From Panonychus citri (Eukaryota > Arthropoda > Arachnida > Trombidiformes > Tetranychidae): 64,000 nt of DNA. Shown here piece by piece: positions 39,441 to 50,440 of this stretch. Each line of letters begins with the position of its first letter. Within the stretch, counting starts at the first letter, position 1. Where the stretch lies: positions 1,364,001-1,428,000 of the forward strand of contig NW_026515500.1 in the NCBI RefSeq assembly GCF_014898815.1, written 5' to 3'. Below the pieces are notes generated by a model. The model had not been told where the DNA came from and did not search any database. It saw only the letters and a program-made list of their open reading frames with translations. The position numbers and the translations under genes were made by a program.

Positions 39441-40460
39441 TAATAAATATGTGGGACAAAAAATTCTGGGGTTACAAAAAGTTACGTGAAAGTACACTTC
39501 GATAGCTGATTCCACTGAAAAAATTAGATTTTTGAAAAGATGTACAAAGTTTCTTGGTAGGCCAAGCCGTTAATTTGTTCACGTAAGTTATGTATATCCA
39601 AGTACTTAAAATGGCTGCAAAACTCACTATAATATATCACTATCACTAATGCTATTGATCATCGATATTTGATGGAGTTTTCTCCTACTAAATTATTCAC
39701 GTTCACTCAATTTCAAAGTGAACTGATGAATTCGTTACCTGATGAGTTACCTAGATAAAACTCAGTCTAATAGTGGTTTCACTAATTCAAGTTAGGGGCT
39801 GGACGCTGGACGCTCAAAGAATAGCAAGAAATCTAAGAGCGATTTTTATAGGCTAAAAGATGTTTTTACAAATTTATCCCTGCTATAACTCATAAAGCGA
39901 GTCGTTTGATTGGTGAAGTATTTGAATCACTATCTTATATGAGTTTGGTCACTAATGGAAAAGGCCACTAATGAATAATTCATGCATCAATAACCAGCCG
40001 ATCTTACAATACAATAAGAGTGAAGCATAACTGTTAGCGGTAAAAATTAAATATTCAAATTAGTCGAATTCCTTCCATTTCAAGTTAGCAGAAAGGTTCA
40101 AAATAACAACTTAAAACATATTTACACACAAAATTTTCTAAACCCTTAATCCTTGTCTTGATTGGAATTTATAAGGTATGGTACGGCAGTTTGATAGCAA
40201 ATTGTATCAGACCAAGTCTATATTATATACCTAGGCCAGATTAGCTAATACATCTTGTATAGGCAACATTGATACCCACAAGCCGCAGATAATCTGGAAT
40301 TGATCATTGCTGTTTAATCAATTTATCCTTTATTACCAATCAATTAGTTAACTAAAGAAAATGGCTTAAAAGATTAGATATAGTTTTGGAGAATGATTTT
40401 ACGGCACGAAACACTTCTTCTAAAAACTTCTAAAAATCTTCTAAATAAATTATTTTGAGA
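39441..40460. other. Island DNA without recognised gene
   Basis: About 1 kb between innexin fragments C and D. I recognise no coding region, TIR element or RNA gene here. Confidence 0.35.
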
Positions 40461-40461
40461 G

Positions 40462-41330
40462 ATAATCTTACCTGAGGAAGTAAAGCAAAATAAACCCACT
40501 GATAGTAGCGGTGATAAAATTTCGATCCATCATCCGTTTGGACACTGGAAGTGACCCCGACGTAGGGCGAAATTGAAGAATGAGAATTGGGTAGAGTTGT
40601 GTAACTGCCATCGATCCAACAATAGTCATTGATATTTTCATTACTGAGTTTGGGAACAGTGTTGAAGGTACAAGAAATTTCAGCACCGAAAATATCTTTG
40701 CATGTTAAAAGAAGAGCTTCAATGAGAAGGATTTTTGATAATAGAGAAAAATTGAACATGGAAATTATATTATCATATGGATGTTTCTTCATAGAAAAAA
40801 GTTTGAAGATTTCGATAGATTTGAAAGATTCCAGTAATTTAGCTACATTAGTAGTTCGACCTCTATTCTCAGAAGCCCAATCCGAAACCATGGTCAAATT
40901 TTACAGAAACTAAATTGGCACAGAAATAAAACTAGAAAACTTGAGGAAACAATTTCGTCAATAAAAGGAAAGAACTTTAAATGATACGACTTACATTCAC
41001 AAGGAACAAATAACAAATGATCAACAAAAGCAATTATGATTACCAGCACAATGAATCATAAGTTAAATTATAATTTTAATTAATGGTTATGAAGCAATGT
41101 TGTCTAGTCCAATGTTTTCTCAACTTTTTCTCGTTAATTACAATTCTTAAGAAGTTGTTTATCTAATGATTTAAATGAAAAATGAATGAAATATGATTCA
41201 TTCGAGTCTAAAAGACAAAACAACCAAAATATGACAAAACTTATCTAGATCGGAATATGTAAAAGTTGAGGAAGACATCGAATGGTCATCAGAGTGGGAT
41301 AAAAAAGACCCATACGCTCCTAAAGCACTA
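40462..41330. repeat. Direct copy of innexin exon 1, 5' flank and tail scrap
   Basis: Near-identical and co-oriented with 35861-36725. Both carry exon 1 with its donor, the same ~370-bp 5' flank and, at the end, the same opposite-strand tail fragment after GATCGGAATATGTAAAAGTT. The duplicated unit therefore already contained the exon-1/tail rearrangement. Confidence 0.8.
40472..40891 (-). pseudogene. Innexin fragment D: exon 1 with intact donor
   Basis: Same 420-nt length as exon 1 of the intact gene, beginning MVSDWASENRGRTTNVAKLL and ending at a CAG/GTAAG donor. No exon 2 lies downstream on this strand (40471 and below), so a channel cannot be made here without trans-splicing or read-through. 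Confidence 0.8.
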
Positions 41331-41339
41331 TGAAAGCCT

Positions 41340-42040
41340 ATAATTGTTCAATTGGTTACGAATAAGGCCAAGATTCAATTTGAGAAAATTCTTTTTGTCA
41401 GTAAACAGAACTTATGAGTATCTACTCGTGTACGAAAAAAACTCCCTTTAGTTTTCATGAGTAAGTCAAAAAGCTTCAATCACCGATTATGGGGATTGAA
41501 GCTGAAATGAATGTCGAAGGTGATCATGATCAGTATACCATGATCACTTTTCAGAATGTTCTATTAATTAAATAATCAATACATTATCGTGACAATCAAT
41601 TGATGACCATGAAAATCATGATCTTCAAACATCTCAGACAGAACAACAAACTAATAATCAATAGTTTTGTTACAAAGCGCTTACGACTAGCGACTAGTTC
41701 TTTTAAGGAACTTTCAGAAAGACTCGACTGAATTTCTCAAGAGCTTACATTATGAAAAAGGGTAAGTCGCTCAAGATATGTCAACAGTTCGTCTTGTCCA
41801 TAAAGATATTGTCCAGATTAGATGAGACAAGTCCAGTATGTTTATCATTCTAAGGCCACAAATCAATTTAAAGTGTAGGATTGGTCTTGAAATAGAAATA
41901 GCCTTTAATGTTGTTTTAAAAATGAATTGTTTTTCAAATTTTTGACTTGAACGGATTAGAAGAGTTGACTTTAAGCAGATCAGTTTCAATGAAATGTTTT
42001 CTGTTTCAAATTAATGATTTTTTGTTCCCTTCCAAGTGAT
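41340..42040. repeat. Dispersed repeat R, copy 1
   Basis: Recurs, with length differences, at about 49853-50395. Shared stretches include the segment around TTGTTCAATTGGTTACGAA, GAGTATCTACTCGTGTACG and a ~270-bp block (about 41735-42010 and 50065-50340). The two copies lie beside innexin fragments D and H. Function unknown. Confidence 0.7.
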
Positions 42041-42050
42041 ATGACTATAC

Positions 42051-42160
42051 AGGGTGTAAAATAAATAACTTTAGCAGGAGGAGACTAATCAGCTCAATTT
42101 TGTTTACTGCGCAAGAAAAGACTTTCCCCTACTAACGTTATTTAGTTTGAACCCTGTACA
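42051..42160. mobile_element. Short mariner-like MITE with an empty-site counterpart
   Basis: Ends TACAGGGTGTAAAATAAATAAC-like and, inverted, TACAGGGTTCAAACTAAATAAC-like, about 110 bp in all. Repeat copy 2 has the same flanks (..CCAAGTGAT.TGACT.TA.. and ..ACACAAAT.TG) without the element at about 50365-50390. That indicates insertion at a TA. ACAGGGT termini are typical of Tc1/mariner-type MITEs. Confidence 0.7.
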
Positions 42161-42318
42161 CTTAATCGTCGACACAAATTTGCAAAACTCAACTCCTCAT
42201 TTGTCTAAGTAATTCATTCGCATAGTTCGATTTCTCAAATCGATGTCTTTCTCAACTTTTACATATTCCGATCTAGATGATCAATAATTTTCTAAAAATA
42301 TCGAAAAGAATTTTTCTT

Positions 42319-42755
42319 TCACATTTGGTACGTTTTCGTTTTGTAAAGTCCGCAAGGCCTAAGAAAATTTTCACACGAGGGTATTTGAACTTCCGGAACC
42401 ATCTTCAATATGTCCAAATAATAGATAGAGCGAATAATAATTCTTTTCATCAACCGGATCATCTCTGAATCGGCATCGTACCAACTCGATAATACCAGGA
42501 CCGGCAAATGATCGGATAACTGCATTTGATTCACCTCAAAATTAATTTCTTCAATGACTTTAAAATTGTTTGACTCCCATATTGTGTCGTAAAAACGCGG
42601 CTTCTGTGAACCAACCATGAATGTGGCGGGGCATTTCAATGGTTTTAAAACAAATAAAGCCAATCTGCTTTCAAAATTCTCAATCCCATCGCAACGATAA
42701 ATGTTGTCAGTATTCAAATCCCCGCCAAGAATAATGGCGTCGACTTTAACCCTGT
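42319..42755 (-). pseudogene. Endonuclease/exonuclease/phosphatase-domain fragment
   Basis: On the minus strand the frame reads VDAIILGGDLNTDN and about 70 residues later MQLSDHLPVLV. These are the GDxN and SDHxP catalytic motifs of the EEP (DNase I-like) fold used by LINE retrotransposons and by nSMase/TDP2-type enzymes. The N-terminal half of the domain is missing because the frame ends at the junction with innexin fragment E (42762). The tail (MVPEVQIPSCENFLRPCGLY) is repeated at about 45725-45830, which favours a dispersed element over a host gene. Confidence 0.6.
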
Positions 42756-42761
42756 GTGTGT

Positions 42762-43279
42762 TATGGTTCCTTTATCATTTCATGTTCATCTTCATCATTT
42801 TGATTCTATTCTATCGAGGTCTAACCCTGACACTTCCACCTCTTCGATATTTCATGTTATCGTATACGAGTTCATCTTTTGCCGCAAAATCGTACCGTCG
42901 ATTACTCAACTCACCCGGTAACTGGTTTCTTCTCAATATTTTATCAACCACAGTTCCAATATCACATTTCATTGATTTAATGAATGCAGTAGTTGAATTG
43001 CATTTCGATAAACACGGAAAACCTTTGCACAATTCAGCATTCGGCAAATATGCCAAGGCAAACGAAGGAATCAAAGTGGACAGATCTTTTAAAACTTCTA
43101 AAAGTGTTGGAGGTGCAAAAGTTGAGGAAGACATCGAATGGTCAGCAGATTGGGATAAGATTAACTTATACGCTCCTAAAGCACTGACACCTCCTGAAGA
43201 TTCAGAGTCTCAAGAGTCTCCAGAAGCCCCTGAAAAAAGTTCTGACGAGACAAAATCTTCAGTTTCGAACGCAGTTTAA
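42762..43279 (+). pseudogene. Innexin fragment E: TM4 and C-terminus
   Basis: Begins inside TM4 (WFLYHFMFIFIILILFYR) and continues to the natural end. The tail differs slightly from the intact copy (one Pro-Glu-Ala unit fewer, SES for PES, KSS for KPS). The upstream 60 bases in frame come from the antisense of the endonuclease fragment, so the apparent start is not innexin. Lacks exon 1, TM2, TM3 and both extracellular loops. Confidence 0.8.
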
Positions 43280-43513
43280 TATAAATTTTGTGTTATTTAG
43301 TTAATTGAGTGATGAAGTCTTATCACTGATGATAAATATTATCAATTGATTTTAGTAGCTGGGTAGAACCGTTACTGAGTTTGGGAACCAGTACAATGAA
43401 TCATAAGTTGAATTTTATTATGCTTCCACAAAGAGTCTTGTTTCCGAAGACATATTCAACGCTAATTTGCAGTACAATAAATTATTGCTTTTTATATTAG
43501 GTTTCCACATAAG

Positions 43514-44238
43514 TAATGTCGCTTTTTGATTTGCTTTACGCGTTTTTTAATTTCTATGAGATTAGTTGATTATTAATTATGAAAAAATTATCATTGATTA
43601 GTTGAACATTTATCTTAAAAATGATATAAATTTTATTTAATTCTAATGCTCAATTTCCACAATTCATTAATTTATCTTAATCAACTTTTTTTCAATTTTT
43701 GATATCACATCTTCGAAGTGATCTTTTCGAACCTTTCGAAGATCGAAATTTTTCGAAAACTAATGCAACTTGTCGAACAAAGTTTAAATATATTGATATC
43801 TTAATCTCGTTATTTAGGTTAATTGTCTCGAAAAGATATACCGAATTTAAATCGAAAATTAGACAATTTTTATGACCATTTTCTATTAAAAAATCATATT
43901 CAAAATTTTTGGAAAATAAAAATTTCTCTAAAATTTTGTTTCAATGGTGTTTTAATGTGAAATCGTTTCGATTTAAATTCGGTATATCTTTTCGAGACAA
44001 TTAACCTAAATAACGAGATGAAATATCAATATAAACTTTTAATTACGTGATTTTCGAGCGTCTTCGAAAAGGATGAAATCACCGAGATATCAAGGTGAAA
44101 AAAGGTGATGGTATAAATTAATGGTGTGAAGTGGCATTAAATAAATAAGGTATATCATTTGAATAAATGTTCACAATCATGATATATGATTAATCAGCAA
44201 TCATAAATAAAAAACCGTAACTATCAAGCGACATTATA
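43514..44238. mobile_element. Foldback element of about 720 bp
   Basis: Outer termini TAATGTCGCTT (about 43516) and AAGCGACATTA (about 44226). A long inner inverted repeat of about 65 bp lies at about 43792-43860 and 43966-44034; its core is TTAGGTTAATTGTCTCGAAA and its complement. Rich in TTCGAA words. No transposase. Confidence 0.6.
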
Positions 44239-44512
44239 ATGGTCTATATAATCGTTTTGAGCATAAAATTGTTGGTTTAATCACAGCGTATTAACAATAG
44301 TAAGCGTCAGAATAGAAACAAACCGTCAGTGGAACAAAGAGTTATAAGATGAGACAGCACTTTATGATAGATGTCAATAATGTTTTTATCTTTTTTCTTA
44401 GGGAAAACTATGAGATCTAGGTGGAGCCAGACCTAGCTGTATATTTCTTAGTGGTTACATTATTTTACTATAGTACAGAAGCCAAATGATGACCTTAATG
44501 CAAGAAAAGTTT

Positions 44513-44708
44513 ATTACAGTCATACCTCTCTTAAGTTATAAGGACGAGCCACAAATTCGCTAGGTGGCAGCAGTCAAATTTAGAATTAAAATTTTTACAG
44601 TTTTTAATTTAATTCTATTAATGCTACGAGTTGCTCATCTTTCGACAAGAGATGGCTCTGTTTTGTAACTTAAGAGAGTTATAACTTAAGAGAGGTATGT
44701 ACTGTAAT
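44513..44708. mobile_element. Pogo/Tigger-like MITE
   Basis: Termini TTACAGTCATACCTCTCTT and, inverted, TTACAGTACATACCTCTCTT, extending to ..AAGTTATAA: about 28 bp with a one- or two-base indel. A CAGT start with CTCTCTTAAG resembles pogo/Tigger-class ends, which insert at TA. About 196 bp, non-coding. Confidence 0.65.
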
Positions 44709-45334
44709 AAAGATTTTTAATAATTTAAATATTATAGTTATTGTTTTAGCTCTAACAATATAAATGAACTTTATGTAGGAAATGCTGCTATTTCAATTCA
44801 TGCAACAAATAACATTTTAATAAACGTTGATGATGATGATTCAAAAATTAAAGTTATTAACGTTGATAATATGAATTACGGAAAAAATCAATGATAGATC
44901 AAGCGATGAACTAAAAGGAAACAAGTAACATTTTTTAATGGAATTGGAGACGAATAACACATTTATATTTTATAAGCGAGAATTTACTGTAACTAATTGG
45001 GATGAGGGTAATGAGGTTTGTTAAGAGAAAGGTCCTTAAGATAAGAAAGATAAGAGCTTGTCGGTACGTGTTATTGAGTGCTGTTTCTGCCTATTACTCT
45101 TTGAAAACTACGACTCTTGTCCCTTTGGGGAACAACGACATTAGCAGCCTGTTGTATGATTTATTTCATGATAAAGTCATACTAATTCAGCGCCTTCTCA
45201 TTTATAACGCAAAAATTAAATCCCGTTTCTGCAGATTACAGAGCTAACACATCTACTCTCTATAATGTTATTTATTTATAATCTGTATTATTCCACTGCA
45301 ATAGCATTGCAACTCACACAATAAGTTGAGTCTA

Positions 45335-45640
45335 ATCTATTTTAGTGATGGGCGATATTATCGGTATCGATAAATATTATCGATATTTTTGTGTCGATTT
45401 ATCATCGATATAAAAAAAGAATATCGATAAATATTTCTCTTTCTTTTTTCTCTTTCTTTTCAACACATGAGATTTTTTCAGATTTTTCGCCAATTTTTCC
45501 CCCAACTTTTTCTCTTTCTCTTACATTAATTACTGTCTTTTTCTCTGTCGCTAAAAAATCGATTTTTTCGATGATAAAAATGTAAATATCGTTATCGTCG
45601 ATGATAATTTTTTCAAATATCGCCCATCACTAATCTATTT
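45335..45640. mobile_element. hAT MITE with perfect 8-bp target duplication
   Basis: The element body 45343-45632 (290 bp) starts TAGTGATGGGCGATATT and ends with its complement AATATCGCCCATCACTA. It is flanked on both sides by ATCTATTT (45335-45342 and 45633-45640). The 8-bp duplication and TAGTGATGGGC terminus are diagnostic of the hAT superfamily. The interior is full of TATCGAT words and has no transposase. The relic at 37900-38450 is a possible but untested source family. Confidence 0.88.
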
Positions 45641-45724
45641 AGCAGTTTTAGGGACATCCCTCATTGGTCTATACAAGTTTATTTTGGCTTTTCGTTATTG
45701 ATTCAATAACAATGAACTAGATAG

Positions 45725-45835
45725 ACAGAAGATGGCTCCAGAAGTTCAAATATCCTCGTGAGAAAAATTTCTTAGGCCTTACGGACTTGACAAAATAAAA
45801 ACGTACCGAATAAGAAAGAGAAATTCTTTTTCTTA
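45725..45835 (+). repeat. Second copy of the endonuclease-element tail
   Basis: Resembles the tail of the fragment at 42319-42430 in the opposite orientation: AGATGGCTCCAGAAGTTCAA, then TTTCTTAGGCCTTACGGACT. It lies just upstream of innexin fragment F, as the other copy lies beside fragment E. Confidence 0.65.
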
Positions 45836-45875
45836 CTTTTTTTTCAAAAATTGAAAAAATTGAATCGAAAATTTA

Positions 45876-46010
45876 ACATGGAAATTATATTATCATATGG
45901 ATGTTTCTTCATAGAAAAAAGTTTGAAGATTTCGATAGATTTGAAAGATTCCAGTAATTTAGCTACATTAGTAGTTCGACCTCTATTCTCAGAAGCCCAA
46001 TCCGAACCAT
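45876..46010 (-). pseudogene. Innexin fragment F: 5' third of exon 1, frameshifted
   Basis: Contains the beginning of exon 1 only. One base is missing next to the ATG (CCGAACCATGG against CCGAAGCCATGG in the intact copy), so the reading frame from the ATG is lost. Followed on its 5' side by the common 5' flank. Confidence 0.75.
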
Positions 46011-46107
46011 GGTCAAATTTTACAGAAACAAAATTGGCACAGAAATAAAACTAGAAAACTTGAGGAAACAATTTTGTCAATAAAAGGAAAGAACTTTAAA
46101 TGATACG

Positions 46108-46479
46108 ACTTACATTCACAAGGAACAAATAACAAATGATCAACAAAAGCAATTATGATTACCAGCACAATGAATCATAAGTTAAATTACAATTTTAATT
46201 AACGGTTATGAATAAATGTTGTCTAGTCCAATGTTTTCTCAACTTTTTCTCGTTAATTACAATTCTTAAGAAGTTTTTTATCTAATGATTTAAATGAAAA
46301 ATGAATGAAATATGATTCATTTGAGTCTAAAAGACTAAACAACCAAAATATGACAAATATAATATCTAGATCGGAATATGGAACGGTCAAGGAATCCATA
46401 CTCAGGATATTCTTTTCGTCTAGTTAGAAACTAGAAACCAGTGATCGGATGAGTTGAGAAATCGACTTATACGAATGAA
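46108..46479 (+). repeat. Left arm of near-perfect inverted repeat
   Basis: Pairs with 50441-50813. Contains innexin 5' flank plus a unique stretch (about 46378-46477: ..CTCAGGATATTCTTTTCG..GATCGGATGAGTTG..). I saw no mismatch in the last ~100 bases. Together the arms enclose about 4.0 kb carrying the mariner relic and innexin fragments G and H. Confidence 0.8.
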
Positions 46480-46694
46480 TTCGAGTCTAAAAGTCCAAAC
46501 AACCAAAATATGACAAAACTTATCTAGATCGAAATAAGGTATGACCGGTAATGTTTTGGACTAATTTTTCAAAATTCAATAGCGTCTTATCAACTAAACT
46601 TAGAGACTTCATTTAACCGTTAAAATTAAGATGCACTTTTCGATTATGATTAGAAAAAATTCAATCACTTTTTTATCTAACTAATTAAAAAGTT

Positions 46695-47721
46695 ATGGAC
46701 CTCGATCGAAAATCGCGTCAAAAACTAGTTTCATCTTGTATTTTATCACATAGTGACCTTAACTTATATCAGTGGTTTAAAGAGTTGAAAAAAATTGGAA
46801 TTGCCAAGTCAACATGCTATTCAATTGGACAAAAGGTTCGAAACAATTTAAGCTTGAATAACTACAGTTCTTGTGGTCGAAAGTCCAAAAAAGACCAGCC
46901 GGCGCTTAATTCAATTTAAAGCCGTCGCCGAAGTCTGGACTAAGTCACAGCGGAAACTAGCCGCTAAATTTGACATAAGATTATCTTATTGTCAAGAGCT
47001 ATTGCAAAAGTTCAATATCAAGGCCTGGAAAAAACCGTGATTCCCCTAAATCAACGCCAGGTCAAGAAGTTCGTCAACGAACTCGACTAAAAGTTTTATA
47101 GGAAAATTTGATTCCAGTTAATGGGAGAAAGGACATAATCGAAGATGATGAATCTTATTTTCCACTTTCTGGTAAGGGGAATAAATTTTTTTTATCAAGT
47201 AATCCGATTCTCTTGGATCCAAAAATAACATTGAAACAAAGGTCCAAGTTCAAGATGCGATTATGTGTTTGGATCGCGATATCAAGAAAAGGTTGTTCTG
47301 ATCTTTTTTCTTCCTGCTAATTGTGCAATAAATGCCGAAATATATCGTCATGAATGTATCGAAAAAAAATTAGTCCCTTCTATTGAAAAATATTATCCTA
47401 ATAATCGGTACATCTTCTGCCTGATGGAGCTTCGATTCATTATGCTGCGGTTACCATTGAAACCATTGCCAAATACTCGATTAATATCGTAAAAAAGAGG
47501 ATAATCTAACCAATGTACCTCAATTAAGATCAATTGAACGTTTTTGGTCACATCTTAAGGCCAAAGTATATGCTAATAATTGGGAAGCGGAAGATTTCGC
47601 GCAGTTAAAACGACGAATTAATCAAAAATTAAAAGAGTTCGACTCTGGTTATTTTGATCGATTATTCGTAAATGACAAATCGCGAATCTCATTTGCAGCT
47701 CAACATGGGCCTTTGTCAATA
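46695..47721 (+). pseudogene. Tc1/mariner-type transposase relic
   Basis: Starts MDLDRKSRQKLVSSCILSHS with an HTH-like segment (ISC-type WFKELKKIGIAKSTCYS). After several frameshifts come the DDE-fold landmarks IIEDDESYF, PDGASIHYA (read in a shifted frame at about 47420) and LRSIERFWSHLKAKVYANNW. The C-terminus (LFVNDKSRISFAAQHGP) runs without a stop into innexin fragment G at about 47722. No 3' terminal repeat is visible, so the element is truncated and inactive. Confidence 0.75.
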
Positions 47722-48501
47722 ATTTGGTTAGACTCAAGCTACAGTATGAAAAGTATCACTTCTTTGTTTCTTTCTTCACCTTCGACCTCGCGAAATAATC
47801 CAGAGTTTCTATCGACTGTGGGTGATTCAAGTTACTCCAATTCCTATGATCCATTACAGTTGATCTTCCCTCGAATGGTCAAGTGTACATTACAATTCTT
47901 TGGTCTCACTGGTGACATCAATTCTTACGATGGACTTTGTTTTCTCGCTGCCAATTCATTACATGAGAAAGTTTATCTATGTCAATGGTTCCTTTATCAT
48001 TTCATGTTCATCTTCATCATTTTGATTCTATTCTATCGAGGTCTAACCCTGACACTTCCACCTCTTCGATATTTCATGTTATCGTATACGAGTTCATCTT
48101 TTGCCGCAAAATCGTACCGTCGATTACTCAACTCACCCGGTAACTGGTTTCTTCTCAATATTTTATCAACCACAGTTCCAATATCACATTTCATTGATTT
48201 AATGAATGCAGTAGTTGAATTGCATTTCGATAAACACGGAAAACCTTTGCACAATTCAGCATTCGGCAAATATGCCAAGGCAAACGAAGGAATCAAAGTG
48301 GACAGATCTTTTAAAACTTCTAAAAGTGTTGGAGGTGCAAAAGTTGAGGAAGACATCGAATGGTCAGCAGATTGGGATAAGATTAACTTATACGCTCCTA
48401 AAGCACTGACACCTCCTGAAGATCCAGAGTCTCAAGAGTCTCCAGAAGCCCCTGAAAAAAGTTCTGATGAGACTAAACCTTCAGTTTCGAACGCAGTTTA
48501 A
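47722..48501 (+). pseudogene. Innexin fragment G: most of exon 2, fused to transposase tail
   Basis: From IWLDSSYSMKSITSLFLSSP to the natural C-terminus it encodes ~259 residues including extracellular loop 2 (MVKC..YDGLC), TM4 and tail. It is open and little changed from the intact copy. It lacks exon 1, TM2 and TM3. The 5' end joins the mariner relic in frame. The 3' flank (48502-48790) also matches the intact gene's flank. Confidence 0.82.
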
Positions 48502-49404
48502 TGTACATTTCGTGTATTTAGTTAATTGAGTGATTAAAGAACTTCCACTCGATGCATTAAATTTTCTACTTTAAGTGTTTTGGTCACTCAACGAGAAAAA
48601 AAGCACTAGAACTATTAATAATCAATCGAAAATGTACAAGTTCGAAGCTTTTTGTAAACCGCAATAACAGCCAACAAATTCTCGAGATAAAATGAAATAA
48701 ACGAACATTTTGATAAGTTTAATTATTTCAGAAAAAAGATTTTCAATTATTAGGATTGGAATACAATATCTTGCTGGTTAGTTGTTGATTCGGTAAGACT
48801 CAAGATATGTCCGTCAGCTCGTTATTTTCAATTTTCAGCTGATTTTTTTCTCGGCTTAATGTTCGGTTTAATTGTCTAAGAAAATCCAATAGGGCGTTCA
48901 ATTTTCAGGCTAAAAAAGATCGTTTTTACCTCCTTTTTCTCTATGGGAACTTTATCATGGGACTCGCAGAAACATGATTATAATCTGATTAAAAATCTTC
49001 TCCCTTTCGATTAAAATCGCTATAAAAGGATGAAGACCATTTGCATAGGGGATTTTTCCTAGACTTAGAAATAAAATTAAATCACTTTTTCAGAAAAGGA
49101 TTCTCCATGAAAAACTTAGTCATAAAAATTTTTTTAACGAAATCAAAATTTTAGGCAGAATTGGCCTTCCTCCTTTTTCTGTTATGAATTCTGATGCAAT
49201 ATTTTTACATTTAGAATATGAAGAGTTCTGAATTCCACAGAAAAAAATTGTGGATTTCGGGATAGTGTTTTCGAATATTTTTAAGTTTGAGGTCGAGATA
49301 TTTGAAAATTTGACCTATTAATATTTTACATAAATTGACGCTGAATTTTACAATGAAATTCATTTTTTGAGACCAGAAATGTGTGCTGATTAATTTGCAA
49401 TAAA

Positions 49405-49817
49405 ATAAAAGCGAAATAAACCCACTGATAGTAGCGGTGATAAAATTTCGATCCATCATCAGTTTGGACACTGGAAGTGACCCCGACGTAGGGTGAAATT
49501 GAAGAATGAGAATTGGGTAGAGTTGTGTAACTGCCATCGATCCAACAATAGTCATTGATATTTTCATTACTGAGTTTGGGAACAGTGTTGAAGGTACAAG
49601 AAATTTCAGCACCGAAAATATCTTTGCATGTTAAAAGAAGAGCTTCAATGAGAAGGATTTTTGATAATAGAGAAAAATTGAATATGGAAATTATATTATC
49701 ATATGGATGTTTCTTCATAGAAAAAAGTTTGAAGATTTCGATAGATTTGAAAGATTCCAGTAATTTAGCTACATTAGTAGTTCGACCTTTATTCTCAGAA
49801 GCCCAATCCGAAGCCAT
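49405..49817 (-). pseudogene. Innexin fragment H: exon 1 lacking its donor
   Basis: MASDWASENKGRTTNVAKLL through HRYYQWVYFA matches exon 1, then sequence diverges before the CTTCTCCAG/GTAAG donor is reached. The frame runs on into unrelated sequence for about 30 codons. No exon 2 follows on this strand. Confidence 0.8.
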
Positions 49818-49852
49818 GGTCAAATTTTACAGAAAATACCCAGGATATTCTT

Positions 49853-50395
49853 TTATTCATAGTTATTGTTCAATTGGTTACGAATGTGGCTAAAAATTAA
49901 ATTTAAACAATTCTTTTTGTCAATACACAGAAATTATGAGTATCTACTCGTGTACGAAAAAAATCCCCTTTAGTTTTCATGAGAAGGCCAAAAAGCTTCA
50001 ATCGCTGTTTAAGGCACAACGAGTTCTTTTAAGGAACTTTCTTAAAGACTCAACTGAATTTCTCAAGAGCTTACATTATGAAAAAGGATAAGGCTCAAGA
50101 TATGTATGTAGCTCGTCTTGTCCATAAAGATATTGTCCAGATTAGATGAGACAAGTCCAGTATGTTTATCATTCTAAGGCCACAAATCAATTTAAAGTGT
50201 AGGATTGGTCTTGAAATAGAAATAGCCTTTAATGTTGTTTTAAAAATGAATTGTTTTTCAAATTTTTGACTTGAACGGATTAGAAGAGTTGACTTTAAGC
50301 AGATCAGTTTCAATGAAATGTTTTCTGTTTCAAATTAATGATTTTGTGTTCCCTTCCAAGTGATTTGACTGTATCATATATCGTGGACACAAATC
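49853..50395. repeat. Dispersed repeat R, copy 2 (empty MITE site)
   Basis: Counterpart of 41340-42180. Lacks the MITE found at 42051-42160, giving a natural pre-insertion allele of that site. Confidence 0.65.
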
Positions 50396-50440
50396 TGTAA
50401 AACTCAACTTTGGCAACTCAACTCCCATGAGTCTAAATAG

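Noticed and set aside
42811..43134. A 107-codon minus-strand frame conserved in three innexin copies (also near 34889 and 48033)
   Set aside because: It is the antisense of the innexin tail exon; its conservation follows from recent duplication of the sense strand.
44745..44895. Apparent exon after TTGTTTTAG reading SNNINELYVGNAAISIHATN
   Set aside because: Open for about 47 codons after a plausible acceptor but with no partner exon or recognisable family; too weak to call.
45002..45247. 81-codon plus-strand frame in the island
   Set aside because: No recognisable motif, no splice support and no duplicate; likely random.
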